This document shows positions 27,619-37,656 of a stretch of 64,000 nt of DNA, in pieces (position 1 is the stretch's first letter; each line of letters starts with the position of its first letter). Below the pieces are notes generated by a model. It searched no databases. It was not told the origin of the DNA and saw only the letters and a program-made list of their open reading frames with translations. The DNA comes from Pseudomonadales bacterium (GTDB lineage: Bacteria > Pseudomonadota > Gammaproteobacteria > Pseudomonadales > UBA5518): NCBI GenBank assembly GCA_022072145.1, contig JAJVIG010000009.1, positions 1-64,000 of the forward strand, given 5' to 3'. The translations under genes and the position numbers were made by a program.

Positions 27619-27954
27619 ATGAAACGTGAAGTTCGGGTGATCGGCGGCATCTTTGCGGGTTTGCTGATGACGGTCGGCGCGCACGCGGTGGACACCGAGG
27701 CGGTGGTCGGCGGCGCGGTGGGCGGCGCGGTCGGTGCGGCCGTGGGATCCGAACTCGGCGGTCGCGAGGGTGCGATCGTCGGTGGCGCCGCCGGGGCGGC
27801 GCTGGGTGCAGCTATCGCAACCGACGGTGACGAGCCTGAACATCGCGAGCGCGAGGTCCACATCCATCATGTTGAAGCAGACGATCGCGGCGGTCCGCCG
27901 CCGCACGCCTACCGCGCACCGCCCGGGCACGTGAAGCACCGCGGCAAGCACTGA
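27619..27954 (+). CDS. Glycine-zipper periplasmic protein
   Basis: 111 residues from ATG 27619, preceded by GGGGGAGCAGGGA. A signal peptide ends near VGAHAVD. Then comes a glycine-zipper region (about 28-68; repeated GGAVGGAVGAAVGSELGG-type segments) able to insert into or oligomerise in membranes. The tail is His/Arg/Pro-rich (HIHHVEADDR), possibly metal-binding. The frame is continuous with an antisense-type reading through the antiporter gene, but the signal peptide fixes this start. Similar small proteins are envelope-stress lipoprotein-like factors of unknown function. Confidence 0.72.
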   Translation: MKREVRVIGGIFAGLLMTVGAHAVDTEAVVGGAVGGAVGAAVGSELGGREGAIVGGAAGAALGAAIATDGDEPEHREREVHIHHVEADDRGGPPPHAYRAPPGHVKHRGKH

Positions 27955-28071
27955 TACTCTCGATCGTGCATGTCCGGGTCCGTGCCGCCACCACGCGACT
28001 TTTTCTTTGGTGCAGATCATGAAGAGGGGACGAATCGTTCGTAGCCGCCTGTTGTTCGCAAAGACGGTTCG

Positions 28072-29655
28072 ATGAATCGAACGGCGCCGCGCATCGACCC
28101 GGCGCCACTGCTGGTGCTGGGCATGCACCGCAGCGGCACGAGCTGCGTGGCGGGCATGCTGCAGGGCTGCGGGTTCCACGCCGGCGAGGTCAGCGCCTGG
28201 GACCCGTACAACCAGCGCGGCAATCGCGAGGACCCGGAGATCGTCAGGCTCAACGACGCCGTCCTGCAGCGCCACGATGCCGCGTGGAACGATCCGCCGC
28301 GCACGCCGCTCACGTTGATCGGCGAGACGCTGCGCGGCACGCGAGATGCGATCCTCGCGAGCGTGGCGCAGCATGCGCAGGCGTGGATGTTCAAGGATCC
28401 GCGCACGTTGCTGACGTTGCCGTTCTGGCGTGAGGCGCTGCCGAATCCGTTCCGCATCGGGGTGTTCCGCCACCCGGTGCGGGTGGCGCTGTCGCTCTAT
28501 TTCCGTGAGCCGGACACACAGGGGATCGGCGCCGGACTGGCGTTGTGGCTCGACTACAACCGCCGGCTGCTCGCGGAGTACCGTCGTGCGCCGTTTCCGC
28601 TGCTGTGCTTCGATCTGCCGCGCGACGAATTCGTGTCGCGGCTCGACGCGGCGCTGCGCAGCGAGTGCGCCGTGCTGGTGGAGCGTTCGCTGATCGATCC
28701 CGGACGGGCAGGTGAGTTCTACGACGCCGGTCTCGTGCATCAGCAGGCGGTACCTCCCGCCGAGGAGTTGTTCGCCGACGACGCGGCGCGCGCGCTGTAT
28801 AGCGAAGCGCTCGGGTTGCACGCCGAGCTGTGTGCGATCGCCGGAGTCGATCCCGTGCACCTCGCGCTGCCGACGGCAAACGCGCTGTCGCCGGCGCGCT
28901 GGGAGCCGGTCGAGGCGGCCGTGCGCGAGGGGCGAGCCGGCGAGGCATTGCAGCTGATGCGCGAACTCCTCGCGTTCGCCCCGGATCCGCCTTCGGTGTG
29001 GCGGCGGATGATCGGCGTCGCGCGTGATGCCGGCATCGACACCGCGCAATTGTGCCGCGAGGCCGTTGCCGCCTGCGCCGGCGATGCCGCGCTGCGGGTC
29101 GAGCTGTGCGAGCAGTTGCAGCGCGAGCGGCTGAACGAGGAGGCGCTCGCAGCCGTCGACGAGGCGATCCGTCTGCGCCCGGACTGGTGGCTGCCGCAGT
29201 TGCGCCGCGGCGCGTGTCTGTCGGCGCTGGAGCGATGGCACGAAGCCGTGGCCAGCCTGCAGCGCGCGCGGGACATGAATGCGCGTTACCACTGGACCCT
29301 GTTACCGCTGGCGATCGCACAGCTGCGCGCGGGGATGCGGGAGGTTGCCGGCGAGACCTTCGCGGCGGCGTTGCGCGATAATCCACAGGAACGCAAGTGC
29401 GTGATGCACCACCAGTGGGCCAACGCGCTGGCCGAGACCGGCGACATCGAGCGCGCGCTGGCGCATCACGAGCAAGCCTGCGCCGGTATCGCGTGCAAGC
29501 CTTATATGGTCGCCGGCTGGGCGGGAATGTTGTTGCGCCATGGGCAGGCCGGGCGGGCGCTGTCCGTGCTCGACGAGGCCGTGGCGCGCGGGCTGGAGGG
29601 TCCGGCGCTGCGCTCGATGCGCCAGCGGGTCATGCAGCGGCGCGCGGGTGCGTGA
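28072..29655 (+). CDS. Sulfotransferase-fold protein with C-terminal TPR
   Basis: 527 residues. The N-terminal half has the PAPS 5'-phosphosulfate loop LGMHRSGTSCVAGML (about 17-30) and a 3'-phosphate-site-like FRHPVRVALSLYFREP near 145, placing it in the bacterial sulfotransferase family. The C-terminal half (about 295-520) consists of helical TPR-like repeats (LNEEALAAVDEAIRLRPDWWLPQLRRG and following), probably for acceptor or partner binding. Cytosolic, no signal. It is followed 48 bases later by the RTX gene, so its acceptor might be a secreted glycoconjugate. This is inferred from context only. Confidence 0.75.
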   Translation: MNRTAPRIDPAPLLVLGMHRSGTSCVAGMLQGCGFHAGEVSAWDPYNQRGNREDPEIVRLNDAVLQRHDAAWNDPPRTPLTLIGETLRGTRDAILASVAQHAQAWMFKDPRTLLTLPFWREALPNPFRIGVFRHPVRVALSLYFREPDTQGIGAGLALWLDYNRRLLAEYRRAPFPLLCFDLPRDEFVSRLDAALRSECAVLVERSLIDPGRAGEFYDAGLVHQQAVPPAEELFADDAARALYSEALGLHAELCAIAGVDPVHLALPTANALSPARWEPVEAAVREGRAGEALQLMRELLAFAPDPPSVWRRMIGVARDAGIDTAQLCREAVAACAGDAALRVELCEQLQRERLNEEALAAVDEAIRLRPDWWLPQLRRGACLSALERWHEAVASLQRARDMNARYHWTLLPLAIAQLRAGMREVAGETFAAALRDNPQERKCVMHHQWANALAETGDIERALAHHEQACAGIACKPYMVAGWAGMLLRHGQAGRALSVLDEAVARGLEGPALRSMRQRVMQRRAGA

Positions 29656-29703
29656 GGTGGTGGAAGGGTCCGATTGGCACGGTGCCGTAAGGAGATGCGA
29701 TAC

Positions 29704-31692
29704 ATGGACGATTTTCGTGACGGTCCCTTCGACATATCGAAACCTCTGGGCCAACTTTCCTTTGGTGGCTCGATTTCCGGGGTGATCGATACGGCATCCG
29801 ACCTCGATGTGTTTGCGGTCACCCTCAGCGCGGGACAGAACTACGTATTCGATCTCGCAGGGAGCGAGCGGGACGGCGGCACGCTGCCCGATCCGGAGCT
29901 TCATCTCTGCGACGCGGATGGACAGTCGATCGAAGACTACGACTGGGACTTCAGTGTCGGCAAGGACACCATGGTGTTCTCGGCCAAGACCTCGGGTACC
30001 CACTACCTCGTGGTGGGTAGCCAGCAGGCGTCGGAGACCGGATCCTATACCCTGAGCGCGGCGCTCGGAGCGGACGATTATCCGGATAACGTCACCGACG
30101 ATTGGGGACTTCCCGGGGCGTTGCGCCTCGGCCTCATGGCGACCGGTACCATCGAGATCGTCGGTGACACCGATCTCTTTTCCATGGAACTCGAGGCGGG
30201 CACGACGTATTACTTGTGGGCGTCGAGGATCCTGGCACAACTGTTCCTGTTTCCTCCGGACGTCCTGCTGCTGCGAGACTCGTATCTTCGCGTCTACGAC
30301 GCGACAGGGCAGTTGCTGCGGTCCAACGACGACGGCCCTTCCGGGAGCATGGACCCGTTGGTGGAATTCACTCCGGAGGTTTCGGGAACCTACTACGCCC
30401 GGATCGGTACCAGTCCGAAGCTTGCCTACGGCGCGGGAAACTACGGGCTGGCGCTCACTCCGGAACACGGCGTATCGATCGCAGGCACCGACAGCGACGA
30501 GTTCATCTATGGCGGACAGGGGGGTGACAACACCCTCGATGGCCAGGGTGGTGCGGATACCTTGATGGGCTACCGGTACGACGACGAGCTGCTGGGCGGT
30601 GAGGGAGACGACATCCTGTACGAAATGCTGGGCGGTGACGACACGCTCTCGGGTGGTGCTGGCGTGGACCGTCTCTCGAGCGGTCCGGGTAACGACCTTC
30701 TGGATGGAGGCACGGGCGAGGACTTTCTGTTCGGGTCAACGGGAAACGACGTATACATCGTCGACAGTGTGGCAGACACGGCGTCCGAGCGTGGTTCGGA
30801 GGGAGTCGACACCGTGCGCGCGAGCGTGGACTGGACGCTCGGTGCCAATCTCGAGCGACTCGTTCTAACGGGTGCGGCGGGGGCCGGCTCCGGCAACGAG
30901 ATTGCCAACTACGTGAAGGGTAACGCGGCCGACAACCTGCTGCGCGGACACGACGGGGAAGACACGCTGGCAGGGGGCGCGGGAGCGGACACCCTGGAAG
31001 GGGGTGCGGGGGGCGATGTCTATTACGTGAACACGGGTGACGCGGTGCGCGAAGCCCAGTCCGCCGGGTGGGACCTGGTCGTGAGCCCGGTATCGTGGAC
31101 GCTCGGGGCGAACGTGGAAAACCTCACACTGGGCGGGAGTGCGGGTCATGCCGGAACCGGCAACCTCCTGGGCAACATGATCGCCGGCAATGGCGGCCCC
31201 AACCTCCTGCAGGGACTGAAGGGCAACGACCAGCTTCATGGCAGCGGCGGCAACGATACGCTCCAGGGCGGTGCGGGATACGACACGCTCTTCGGCGCGG
31301 CCGGTGACGATGTCCTGATGGGCGGCGAAGGCAAGGACGTCCTTTGCGGCGGTGCGGGTGCCGACGTCTTCGTGTTCAGCACCGCACTGCTTGCCGGTGT
31401 GAACGTCGATACGCTGCGTGATTTCGTTTCCGGAGTGGATTTGCTGCGGCTGGACCATGATGTGTTCACCGCCGTGTTCCCCGGGCAAGCCGTGGGAGTC
31501 GAACGTTTCCTTTCCGGTCCCGATGCCACGACCGGCCTCACGCCGGAACACCGGATCGTGTACGACACGGACACCGGCTCGCTCTACTACGATGCCGACG
31601 GTGCGGGCGGTACCGCGGCGGTGAAGTTCGCGATCCTCGGTGTCGACTCGCACCCGGATCTCCGGGCGAGCGACTTCGTGATCGTGGCCTGA
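29704..31692 (+). CDS. RTX calcium-binding protein with PPC domains
   Basis: 662 residues from ATG 29704, nine bases after AAGGAG. Two pre-peptidase C-terminal (PPC)-like beta domains occupy about 10-120 (SGVIDTASDLDVFAVTL...) and 150-260 (GTIEIVGDTDLFSMEL...). From about 270 there are blocks of RTX nonapeptides (GGxGxDxLx types such as GGAGADTLEGGAGGDVYYV), which bind Ca2+, interrupted by SVDWTLGANLERLVLTG segments. There is no N-terminal signal; the C-terminus ends hydrophobic (DFVIVA), as in type I secretion substrates. No catalytic domain was recognised, so a structural or adhesive role is likely. No T1SS genes are in the window. Confidence 0.85.
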   Translation: MDDFRDGPFDISKPLGQLSFGGSISGVIDTASDLDVFAVTLSAGQNYVFDLAGSERDGGTLPDPELHLCDADGQSIEDYDWDFSVGKDTMVFSAKTSGTHYLVVGSQQASETGSYTLSAALGADDYPDNVTDDWGLPGALRLGLMATGTIEIVGDTDLFSMELEAGTTYYLWASRILAQLFLFPPDVLLLRDSYLRVYDATGQLLRSNDDGPSGSMDPLVEFTPEVSGTYYARIGTSPKLAYGAGNYGLALTPEHGVSIAGTDSDEFIYGGQGGDNTLDGQGGADTLMGYRYDDELLGGEGDDILYEMLGGDDTLSGGAGVDRLSSGPGNDLLDGGTGEDFLFGSTGNDVYIVDSVADTASERGSEGVDTVRASVDWTLGANLERLVLTGAAGAGSGNEIANYVKGNAADNLLRGHDGEDTLAGGAGADTLEGGAGGDVYYVNTGDAVREAQSAGWDLVVSPVSWTLGANVENLTLGGSAGHAGTGNLLGNMIAGNGGPNLLQGLKGNDQLHGSGGNDTLQGGAGYDTLFGAAGDDVLMGGEGKDVLCGGAGADVFVFSTALLAGVNVDTLRDFVSGVDLLRLDHDVFTAVFPGQAVGVERFLSGPDATTGLTPEHRIVYDTDTGSLYYDADGAGGTAAVKFAILGVDSHPDLRASDFVIVA

Positions 31693-31713
31693 ATCCCGGC
31701 TACGACGGGGTTT

Positions 31714-32940
31714 TCAGCGCGTCGGGAGCGGTTGGCCCAGCGCTCGATAGAGGGGTTCCAGGACCGCATCCGCGCGCTCGTTCTCGAAGCGCTTGCCAGG
31801 GCGGTTGGTCAGGTAGGCGAACGTGACGCGCGCCTCCGGGTCGGCGAAGCCGAGGCTGCCGCCGTAACCGAAATGGCCGTACGCGGCGTCGCCGCCACCG
31901 ATGCGCCGACCCGGGCGCGACAGCTGGAAGCCGAGTCCGAAGCGCGAGTGTTTTCCCAGCACCCGGTCGGTGCCGTCGGACTGGATGCTCGTGGCCTCGG
32001 CGCGCAGTCCCGGACCGACGATGCCGCCAGCGGCCGCATCGCTGCGCATGAACACGTCGTAGAGCCGGGCCACGGCGCGTGCCGTCGCGTGGGCGTTGGT
32101 CGAGGGGATCTGCGCCGAGCGCCACGCCGGCAGGTTCACGACCCCGAAGCCCGAGATGCCGAGCGGATTGAAGTACACGCTGGCGAGCATCTCGTCGGTG
32201 GCGGCATCGCCGGTCGCAAGGTGTTCGCGCACGCCGGCGCGCGGGTCGGTGATCGGACCCGCCGCGGACTCGGCGATCGGCGCGACCCGTGCGTGTTCTT
32301 GCCATGGCAGCCCCACGTGGTAGTCGGCTCCAAGCGGTCCGGTCAGGCGCTCGCGCAACGCGCTGCCGAACGACACGCCGAGCCGGCGCACCAGCGGTTC
32401 GCCGATCAGGAAACCGTGCGTGTTGACGTGGTAGCCGTGCGCGCTGCCGGGTTCCCAGAACGGCTCCTGGGCAGCGAGCGCACTGCTCATCGTCGACCAG
32501 TCCCAGAGGGCCTCCGGCGGCAGCGGGCGACGCACGCCGGGCAGCCCGCCGCGATGCGCGAGCAGCATGCGCAACGTGATCCGCTCCTTGCCGGTAGAGG
32601 CGATCTCGGGCCAGACGGAGGCAAGCGGGCGGTCGAGCGCCAGTTCGCCGCGCTCCACCAGCGACAGCACCAGCATCGAGGCCACGCCCTTGCCGACCGA
32701 GTAGATGTCGACCAGCGTGTCCTGCTCCCAGGGCCGCGTGCGTCCGGTGTCCTGGTGCCCGCCCCACAGATCGACGGCCATGCGCCCGTCGACGAACACG
32801 CAGACCGCGGCGCCGAGTTCGTTGCGCGAGCGGAAGTTCTCGCGGAACGCCTCACCCGCCGCGGCGAAGGCCGGATCGCAGTGACCGCCGATCGGCGGAT
32901 CACCGGCGGGGCTGGGGTCGCTCACGGGTGCGGTGCTCAT
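31714..32940 (-). CDS. Serine hydrolase, beta-lactamase/EstB family
   Basis: 408 residues from the ATG complementary to 32938-32940; the open frame continues upstream but only as antisense of the SDR. The Ser-x-x-Lys motif is VDIYSVGKGVASML near residue 83, and a Tyr-containing GYHVNTHGFLIGEPLVRRL segment matches the second catalytic region of class C beta-lactamase-like esterases. A later GHFGYGGSLGFADP corresponds to the third motif. This family includes esterases, D-aminopeptidases and lactonases; no signal peptide argues against antibiotic resistance. It is preceded by a REP-like pair and is probably co-transcribed with the SDR and DUF1214 genes. Confidence 0.82.
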   Translation of the reverse strand: MSTAPVSDPSPAGDPPIGGHCDPAFAAAGEAFRENFRSRNELGAAVCVFVDGRMAVDLWGGHQDTGRTRPWEQDTLVDIYSVGKGVASMLVLSLVERGELALDRPLASVWPEIASTGKERITLRMLLAHRGGLPGVRRPLPPEALWDWSTMSSALAAQEPFWEPGSAHGYHVNTHGFLIGEPLVRRLGVSFGSALRERLTGPLGADYHVGLPWQEHARVAPIAESAAGPITDPRAGVREHLATGDAATDEMLASVYFNPLGISGFGVVNLPAWRSAQIPSTNAHATARAVARLYDVFMRSDAAAGGIVGPGLRAEATSIQSDGTDRVLGKHSRFGLGFQLSRPGRRIGGGDAAYGHFGYGGSLGFADPEARVTFAYLTNRPGKRFENERADAVLEPLYRALGQPLPTR

Positions 32941-32962
32941 GGCGGCATCCTCGCGTTCGGCC

Positions 32963-33012
32963 GTAGGTCCGGGCTGTGCCCGGACATTCGTTCGGCCACA
33001 GGCCGAACCTAC
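32963..33012. repeat. REP/BIME-like pair 5 (SDR 3' end)
   Basis: GTAG, GTCCGGGC-TGT-GCCCGGAC (32967-32985), then GTTCGGCC-ACA-GGCCGAAC (32990-33008) and CTAC. CTA 33009-33011 is the SDR stop codon. The order of the two stems is swapped relative to pairs 1-3. It lies inside a probable operon, 23 bases from the next gene's start. Confidence 0.92.
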
Positions 33013-33854
33013 ACGGACATCGGGTTGCCGTCGAGTCCGCGTACCTCGCGGCCGTAGCGTTCGAGCAAGGGGCCGCTGAGCACGCACAAGCCCGAGCAGG
33101 TCGCGGGCGGCTCGCTGCACAGCAGCAGCGCGGCTTCCGCCATCTGTTCCAGCGGTTCCCAGATCGCTTCCTTGTCGATGGTGTTGATGTGCAACGCGCC
33201 TTCGCTGGCCACCGCCTCGACCGGCGCGAGCGTGTTGACCGCGACGTTCTGCTCGGCGAGTTCCACCGCCGCGCCCGCGCTCATGCGCTCCAGCGCGGCC
33301 TTGGTGCTCGCGTAGATGGTCGGACCGGTTTCGCGGTGAAAGCGCTCGTAGCGCGGGTCGCTGCCCCACGGCGCCGAAGGCGGCATCCGTGTCGTCGCGC
33401 TGGAGATGTTCAGCATCCAGCCGGCGCCGCGCTCGCGCATCGACGGCAGCGCGCGCTGCATCAGGTCGAGCGGCGCCTGGAAGTTGATCTCGAAGCTGAG
33501 CAGCAACCGCTTGCGCGACATCGTCAGCGTGGGTTCGTAGAAACCGCGCGCCGCGTTGTTCACGAGGATGTCGATGCCGCCCCAGGCCGCGATCGTCTCG
33601 TCGATGATCCGCGCGCGGTCGTCCGGATTCGCGAGATCGGCGGTCACGGTCAGGCATTCGCCGCCCGCCGCACGGATCTGCTCGGCCACTTCCCGCAGCG
33701 TGCCGGGCAGGTAATTGCCCTGACCCGTGTCGCCGGTGCGCGCGGTGATCACGACGCGCGCGCCCTCGGCGGCAAAGCGCCTGGCGATGCCCACACCGAT
33801 GCCGCGGCTCGCGCCGGTCACGATCGCCACCTTGCCTGCAAGTATTCCACCCAT
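33009..33854 (-). CDS. SDR family oxidoreductase
   Basis: 281 residues from the ATG complementary to 33852-33854, with AGGGAG nine bases upstream. Rossmann motif TGASRGIG near 15, NNAARGF for the core Asn-Ala-Gly-like motif, and an active site with Ser in NISSATTRMP and Tyr-x-x-x-Lys in TIYASTKAALERM. It should be an NAD(P)-dependent dehydrogenase/reductase. An unusually long loop (residues about 148-170) precedes the active-site Tyr. It is 20 bases downstream of the DUF1214 gene. Substrate unknown; the context suggests breakdown of a hydrophobic alcohol or ester. Confidence 0.85.
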   Translation of the reverse strand: MGGILAGKVAIVTGASRGIGVGIARRFAAEGARVVITARTGDTGQGNYLPGTLREVAEQIRAAGGECLTVTADLANPDDRARIIDETIAAWGGIDILVNNAARGFYEPTLTMSRKRLLLSFEINFQAPLDLMQRALPSMRERGAGWMLNISSATTRMPPSAPWGSDPRYERFHRETGPTIYASTKAALERMSAGAAVELAEQNVAVNTLAPVEAVASEGALHINTIDKEAIWEPLEQMAEAALLLCSEPPATCSGLCVLSGPLLERYGREVRGLDGNPMSV

Positions 33855-33874
33855 CGTTCCATGCTCCCTGGTAT

Positions 33875-34999
33875 TTACGCCGGTGATCGGTCGGTCCTGA
33901 CCACGCGCAGTTCCGGCAGCGGCTGCGGTGGCGCGTCGACGAAACGCACGTTGAGAATTCCCTGGCGGTGACCGGTGGTGTCCAGCCAGTGGTACCCCGG
34001 CAACCCCGGATCGCGTGCGGCGATCGCGATGCGCACCGGCGCATCGGGCGCGAAGGCGTGCATCAGCGGGTTCACGTGCACCGGGTAGTGCAGATAATCG
34101 AGCGATTCGAACCAGTGGTTCGACAGCACCACGTTCCAGAAGCAGCCGGCCGGCGGCGTGAACTCGAGCAGCAGCACCTCGTCGTCCTGCAGGCTGAAGT
34201 AGCAGCTCGGGTACTGGTAGCGCGAATCCGCGAAGCTGCTGCCCACGGTCGAGGCATCGGTGGCGAAGAAGCGGTTCGGCGTGTGCTGCCATTGTTCCGC
34301 CATTTGCGCGAAGTAGCGGATCGAGTAGTCGACGTAGCCTCCCACGCTGCGCAGCGCCTTCGCCATCGCGAGTGCGTCCAGCGGGGGCGGCGGGTGGCCG
34401 TCCAGGCAGCTGATCGCGAACCGGCTGGGGATCGCCTCACGGCGGTTCGCGACGGTCTCGCGGATCAACAGCGTGCCGGCGTCCTCGCTGAGCGGCAGCC
34501 AGTTGCGCGTGCGTGGTTCACCGCCGAGGTGCACCACGCAGCGTCCGTCGGCATCGCGGTGCAGCTTCGCGAGCGACAGTTCGCCGACGGTGCGCCGTCC
34601 GCCGTCGCGGTTCAGCCCGCCGGCGTAGACGATGATGCTGAGGTCCACGTTCGGCTGCAGCTGGATGTCGAGCCGGTAGCGGTGCGTGCCGCGGATGCGG
34701 CCCCAGTAATACAGGTTGTCGGGGTTGTCGCCGCCGGATTTCAGGGTGGGGTTCTGGTAGAACAGCGCGGGTGCCGCCGGCGTGCCGTTCTCGAGGATCA
34801 GCTCGAGCCCCATGCGCGCCAGCCGCGTCAGGTAGCGATAACCCTCCGCGAGTTCGCGCTCGCGATCCACCGATTCGACCGCCTGCACCAGGCGCCCGGC
34901 GGCCTTGAGGCGGTCGCAGAACGCGTCCCACGCGCTGCCGTCGCGCAGTGCGGCTCGCAGTGCGTCGTCCGGATCGGGCGTGTTCGTCGGGTCGTTCAT
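33875..34999 (-). CDS. DUF1214 domain protein
   Basis: 374 residues. The C-terminal two thirds match DUF1214 (YYWGRIRGTHRYRLDIQLQPNVDLSIIVYAG and FFATDASTVGSSF; a later region PPAGCFWNVVLSNHWFESLDYL), a family often beside SDR and steroid/terpenoid catabolism genes and having no proven function. No signal peptide is seen. It is the first gene of a minus-strand group DUF1214-SDR-serine hydrolase, behind an AT-rich upstream region at 35098-35135. Confidence 0.78.
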   Translation of the reverse strand: MNDPTNTPDPDDALRAALRDGSAWDAFCDRLKAAGRLVQAVESVDRERELAEGYRYLTRLARMGLELILENGTPAAPALFYQNPTLKSGGDNPDNLYYWGRIRGTHRYRLDIQLQPNVDLSIIVYAGGLNRDGGRRTVGELSLAKLHRDADGRCVVHLGGEPRTRNWLPLSEDAGTLLIRETVANRREAIPSRFAISCLDGHPPPPLDALAMAKALRSVGGYVDYSIRYFAQMAEQWQHTPNRFFATDASTVGSSFADSRYQYPSCYFSLQDDEVLLLEFTPPAGCFWNVVLSNHWFESLDYLHYPVHVNPLMHAFAPDAPVRIAIAARDPGLPGYHWLDTTGHRQGILNVRFVDAPPQPLPELRVVRTDRSPA

Positions 35000-35097
35000 G
35001 CTGCGGATGTCATCGGGCGCGGACGCCTATCGGACACACGCCGGCGGGGGCTTGTCTACTCGCTTTCCGGAACCTGTCCATGCACGGGGGGCAGGCA

Positions 35098-35135
35098 GGA
35101 AAAATATTGAAAAACAGAGTGTTATGTATTGTCCG
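35098..35135 (-). promoter_or_regulatory. AT-rich probable promoter/operator region
   Basis: Within GC-rich surroundings, about 32 bases are strikingly AT-rich. They contain the small dyad AACA-GAG-TGTT (35114-35124) and a CAATAT hexamer on the minus strand at 35105-35110. It lies about 100 bases before the DUF1214 gene, the likely start of that operon. Exact -35/-10 boxes could not be assigned. Confidence 0.4.
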
Positions 35136-35256
35136 CCTGCAGCCTCGGCAGGCGTCAGCACCCCTGCTCGCTTTTTGTCGGGCCGTCGCGTCGCGGTTTC
35201 GGGCGCTGCGCCCGTCGCGCGGGCAGCACACGGGCGCCGTGCCGGAGCCAAACCGG

Positions 35257-36723
<1,467 letters not shown>

Positions 36724-36886
36724 CGGAATGCTCCTGGCCGCGCGCTGGCCGCGGCGATGGTCTTGCTGTGCGCTCCTCGCTTCGATGATACGCGTCGTCG
36801 CTGCGATCGACACCGCGGGCCGTCGGCGATACCCTGCGGCCGATGGCGCCGTGCGTTGGTTGCGGCCGGCAGCGGAGGATAGCCGC

Positions 36887-37594
36887 ATGATCGACGTCAG
36901 TGTGTACCGCTACCACCCGGAACACGATGCCGAACCGTGGATGCAGCGCCTGGGTGTGCCGGAGGCATTCCGCTCGCGCATGGTGCTGGACGTGCTGCAC
37001 CACCTCTACGAGCAGGACCAGACGCTGGCTTTCCGGCGCTCGTGCCGCGAGGGTGTCTGCGGGTCGGACGGGATGAACATCAACGGCAAGAACGGCCTGG
37101 CCTGCGTGACGCCGGTGGCCGATGCGATGCAGGGGCATGAGGTGCTCACGCTGCGCCCCTTGCCCGGCATGCCGGTGATCCGTGACCTGATCGTCGACCA
37201 GACGCTGTTTTTCCGGCAGTACGAGCGCGTGAAGCCGTGGCTGATCAACGACGATCCGCCACCCCCGCGCGAGCGCTTGCAGTCGGTGGAGGAACGCGCG
37301 GCGCTCGATGGCCTCTACGAATGCATTCTCTGCGGCTGCTGTTCCTCGCAGTGTCCGTCCTGGTGGTGGAATCCGGACCGTTACATCGGTCCGGCCGGAC
37401 TGCTGCAGGCGTACCGCTTCATCGCGGACTCGCGCGACGGGGCCACCGATGAACGGCTGTCGGATCTGGACGATCCGTACCGCCTGTTCCGCTGCCGCAG
37501 CATCGGCAACTGCAGCTGGGTGTGCCCCAAGGGGCTGGATCCCATGGGCGCGATCGGCCATATCCGCCGCGAACTGGCGAAGAAGGGCACGTAG
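36887..37594 (+). CDS. sdhB: Succinate dehydrogenase iron-sulfur subunit
   Basis: 235 residues from ATG 36887, behind GGAGG. [2Fe-2S] ligands: C53, C58 and C73, with Asp at 61 in place of a fourth Cys, as in enterobacterial SdhB. [4Fe-4S] and [3Fe-4S] Cys groups: C146, C149, C152, C156, C203, C209 and C213. All cluster ligands are intact, so it looks functional. It should carry electrons from the flavoprotein SdhA to quinone. SdhC, SdhD and SdhA are not adjacent, which is unusual. A TetR gene follows 62 bases later. Confidence 0.9.
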   Translation: MIDVSVYRYHPEHDAEPWMQRLGVPEAFRSRMVLDVLHHLYEQDQTLAFRRSCREGVCGSDGMNINGKNGLACVTPVADAMQGHEVLTLRPLPGMPVIRDLIVDQTLFFRQYERVKPWLINDDPPPPRERLQSVEERAALDGLYECILCGCCSSQCPSWWWNPDRYIGPAGLLQAYRFIADSRDGATDERLSDLDDPYRLFRCRSIGNCSWVCPKGLDPMGAIGHIRRELAKKGT

Positions 37595-37640
37595 CCGATC
37601 GGGTCGCGGGCAGCGTACCGTGGAGGCTCCGTCGAAGGCG

Positions 37641-37646
37641 TATACT
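37641..37646 (+). promoter_or_regulatory. Putative -10 box of the TetR gene
   Basis: TATACT ends ten bases before the ATG at 37657, so a transcript starting here would have a leader of only a few bases, consistent with the missing Shine-Dalgarno sequence. The -35 is weak. Confidence 0.35.
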
Positions 37647-37656
37647 GCGCCGCGTC

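Noticed and set aside
25705..27954. 749-residue plus-strand frame covering the antiporter and glycine-zipper genes
   Set aside because: Its first 600 residues are Arg/Ala-rich out-of-frame translation of the antiporter gene. Only the last 111 residues, after a good ribosome-binding site and a signal peptide, are real.
29704..31692. RTX toxin
   Set aside because: No pore-forming, acyltransferase or protease domain is seen, only PPC and RTX repeats, so a toxin label is unsupported.
31714..34044. 776-residue minus-strand frame covering serine hydrolase and part of the SDR
   Set aside because: The region beyond 32940 is out-of-frame translation of the SDR. The hydrolase begins at its own ATG.
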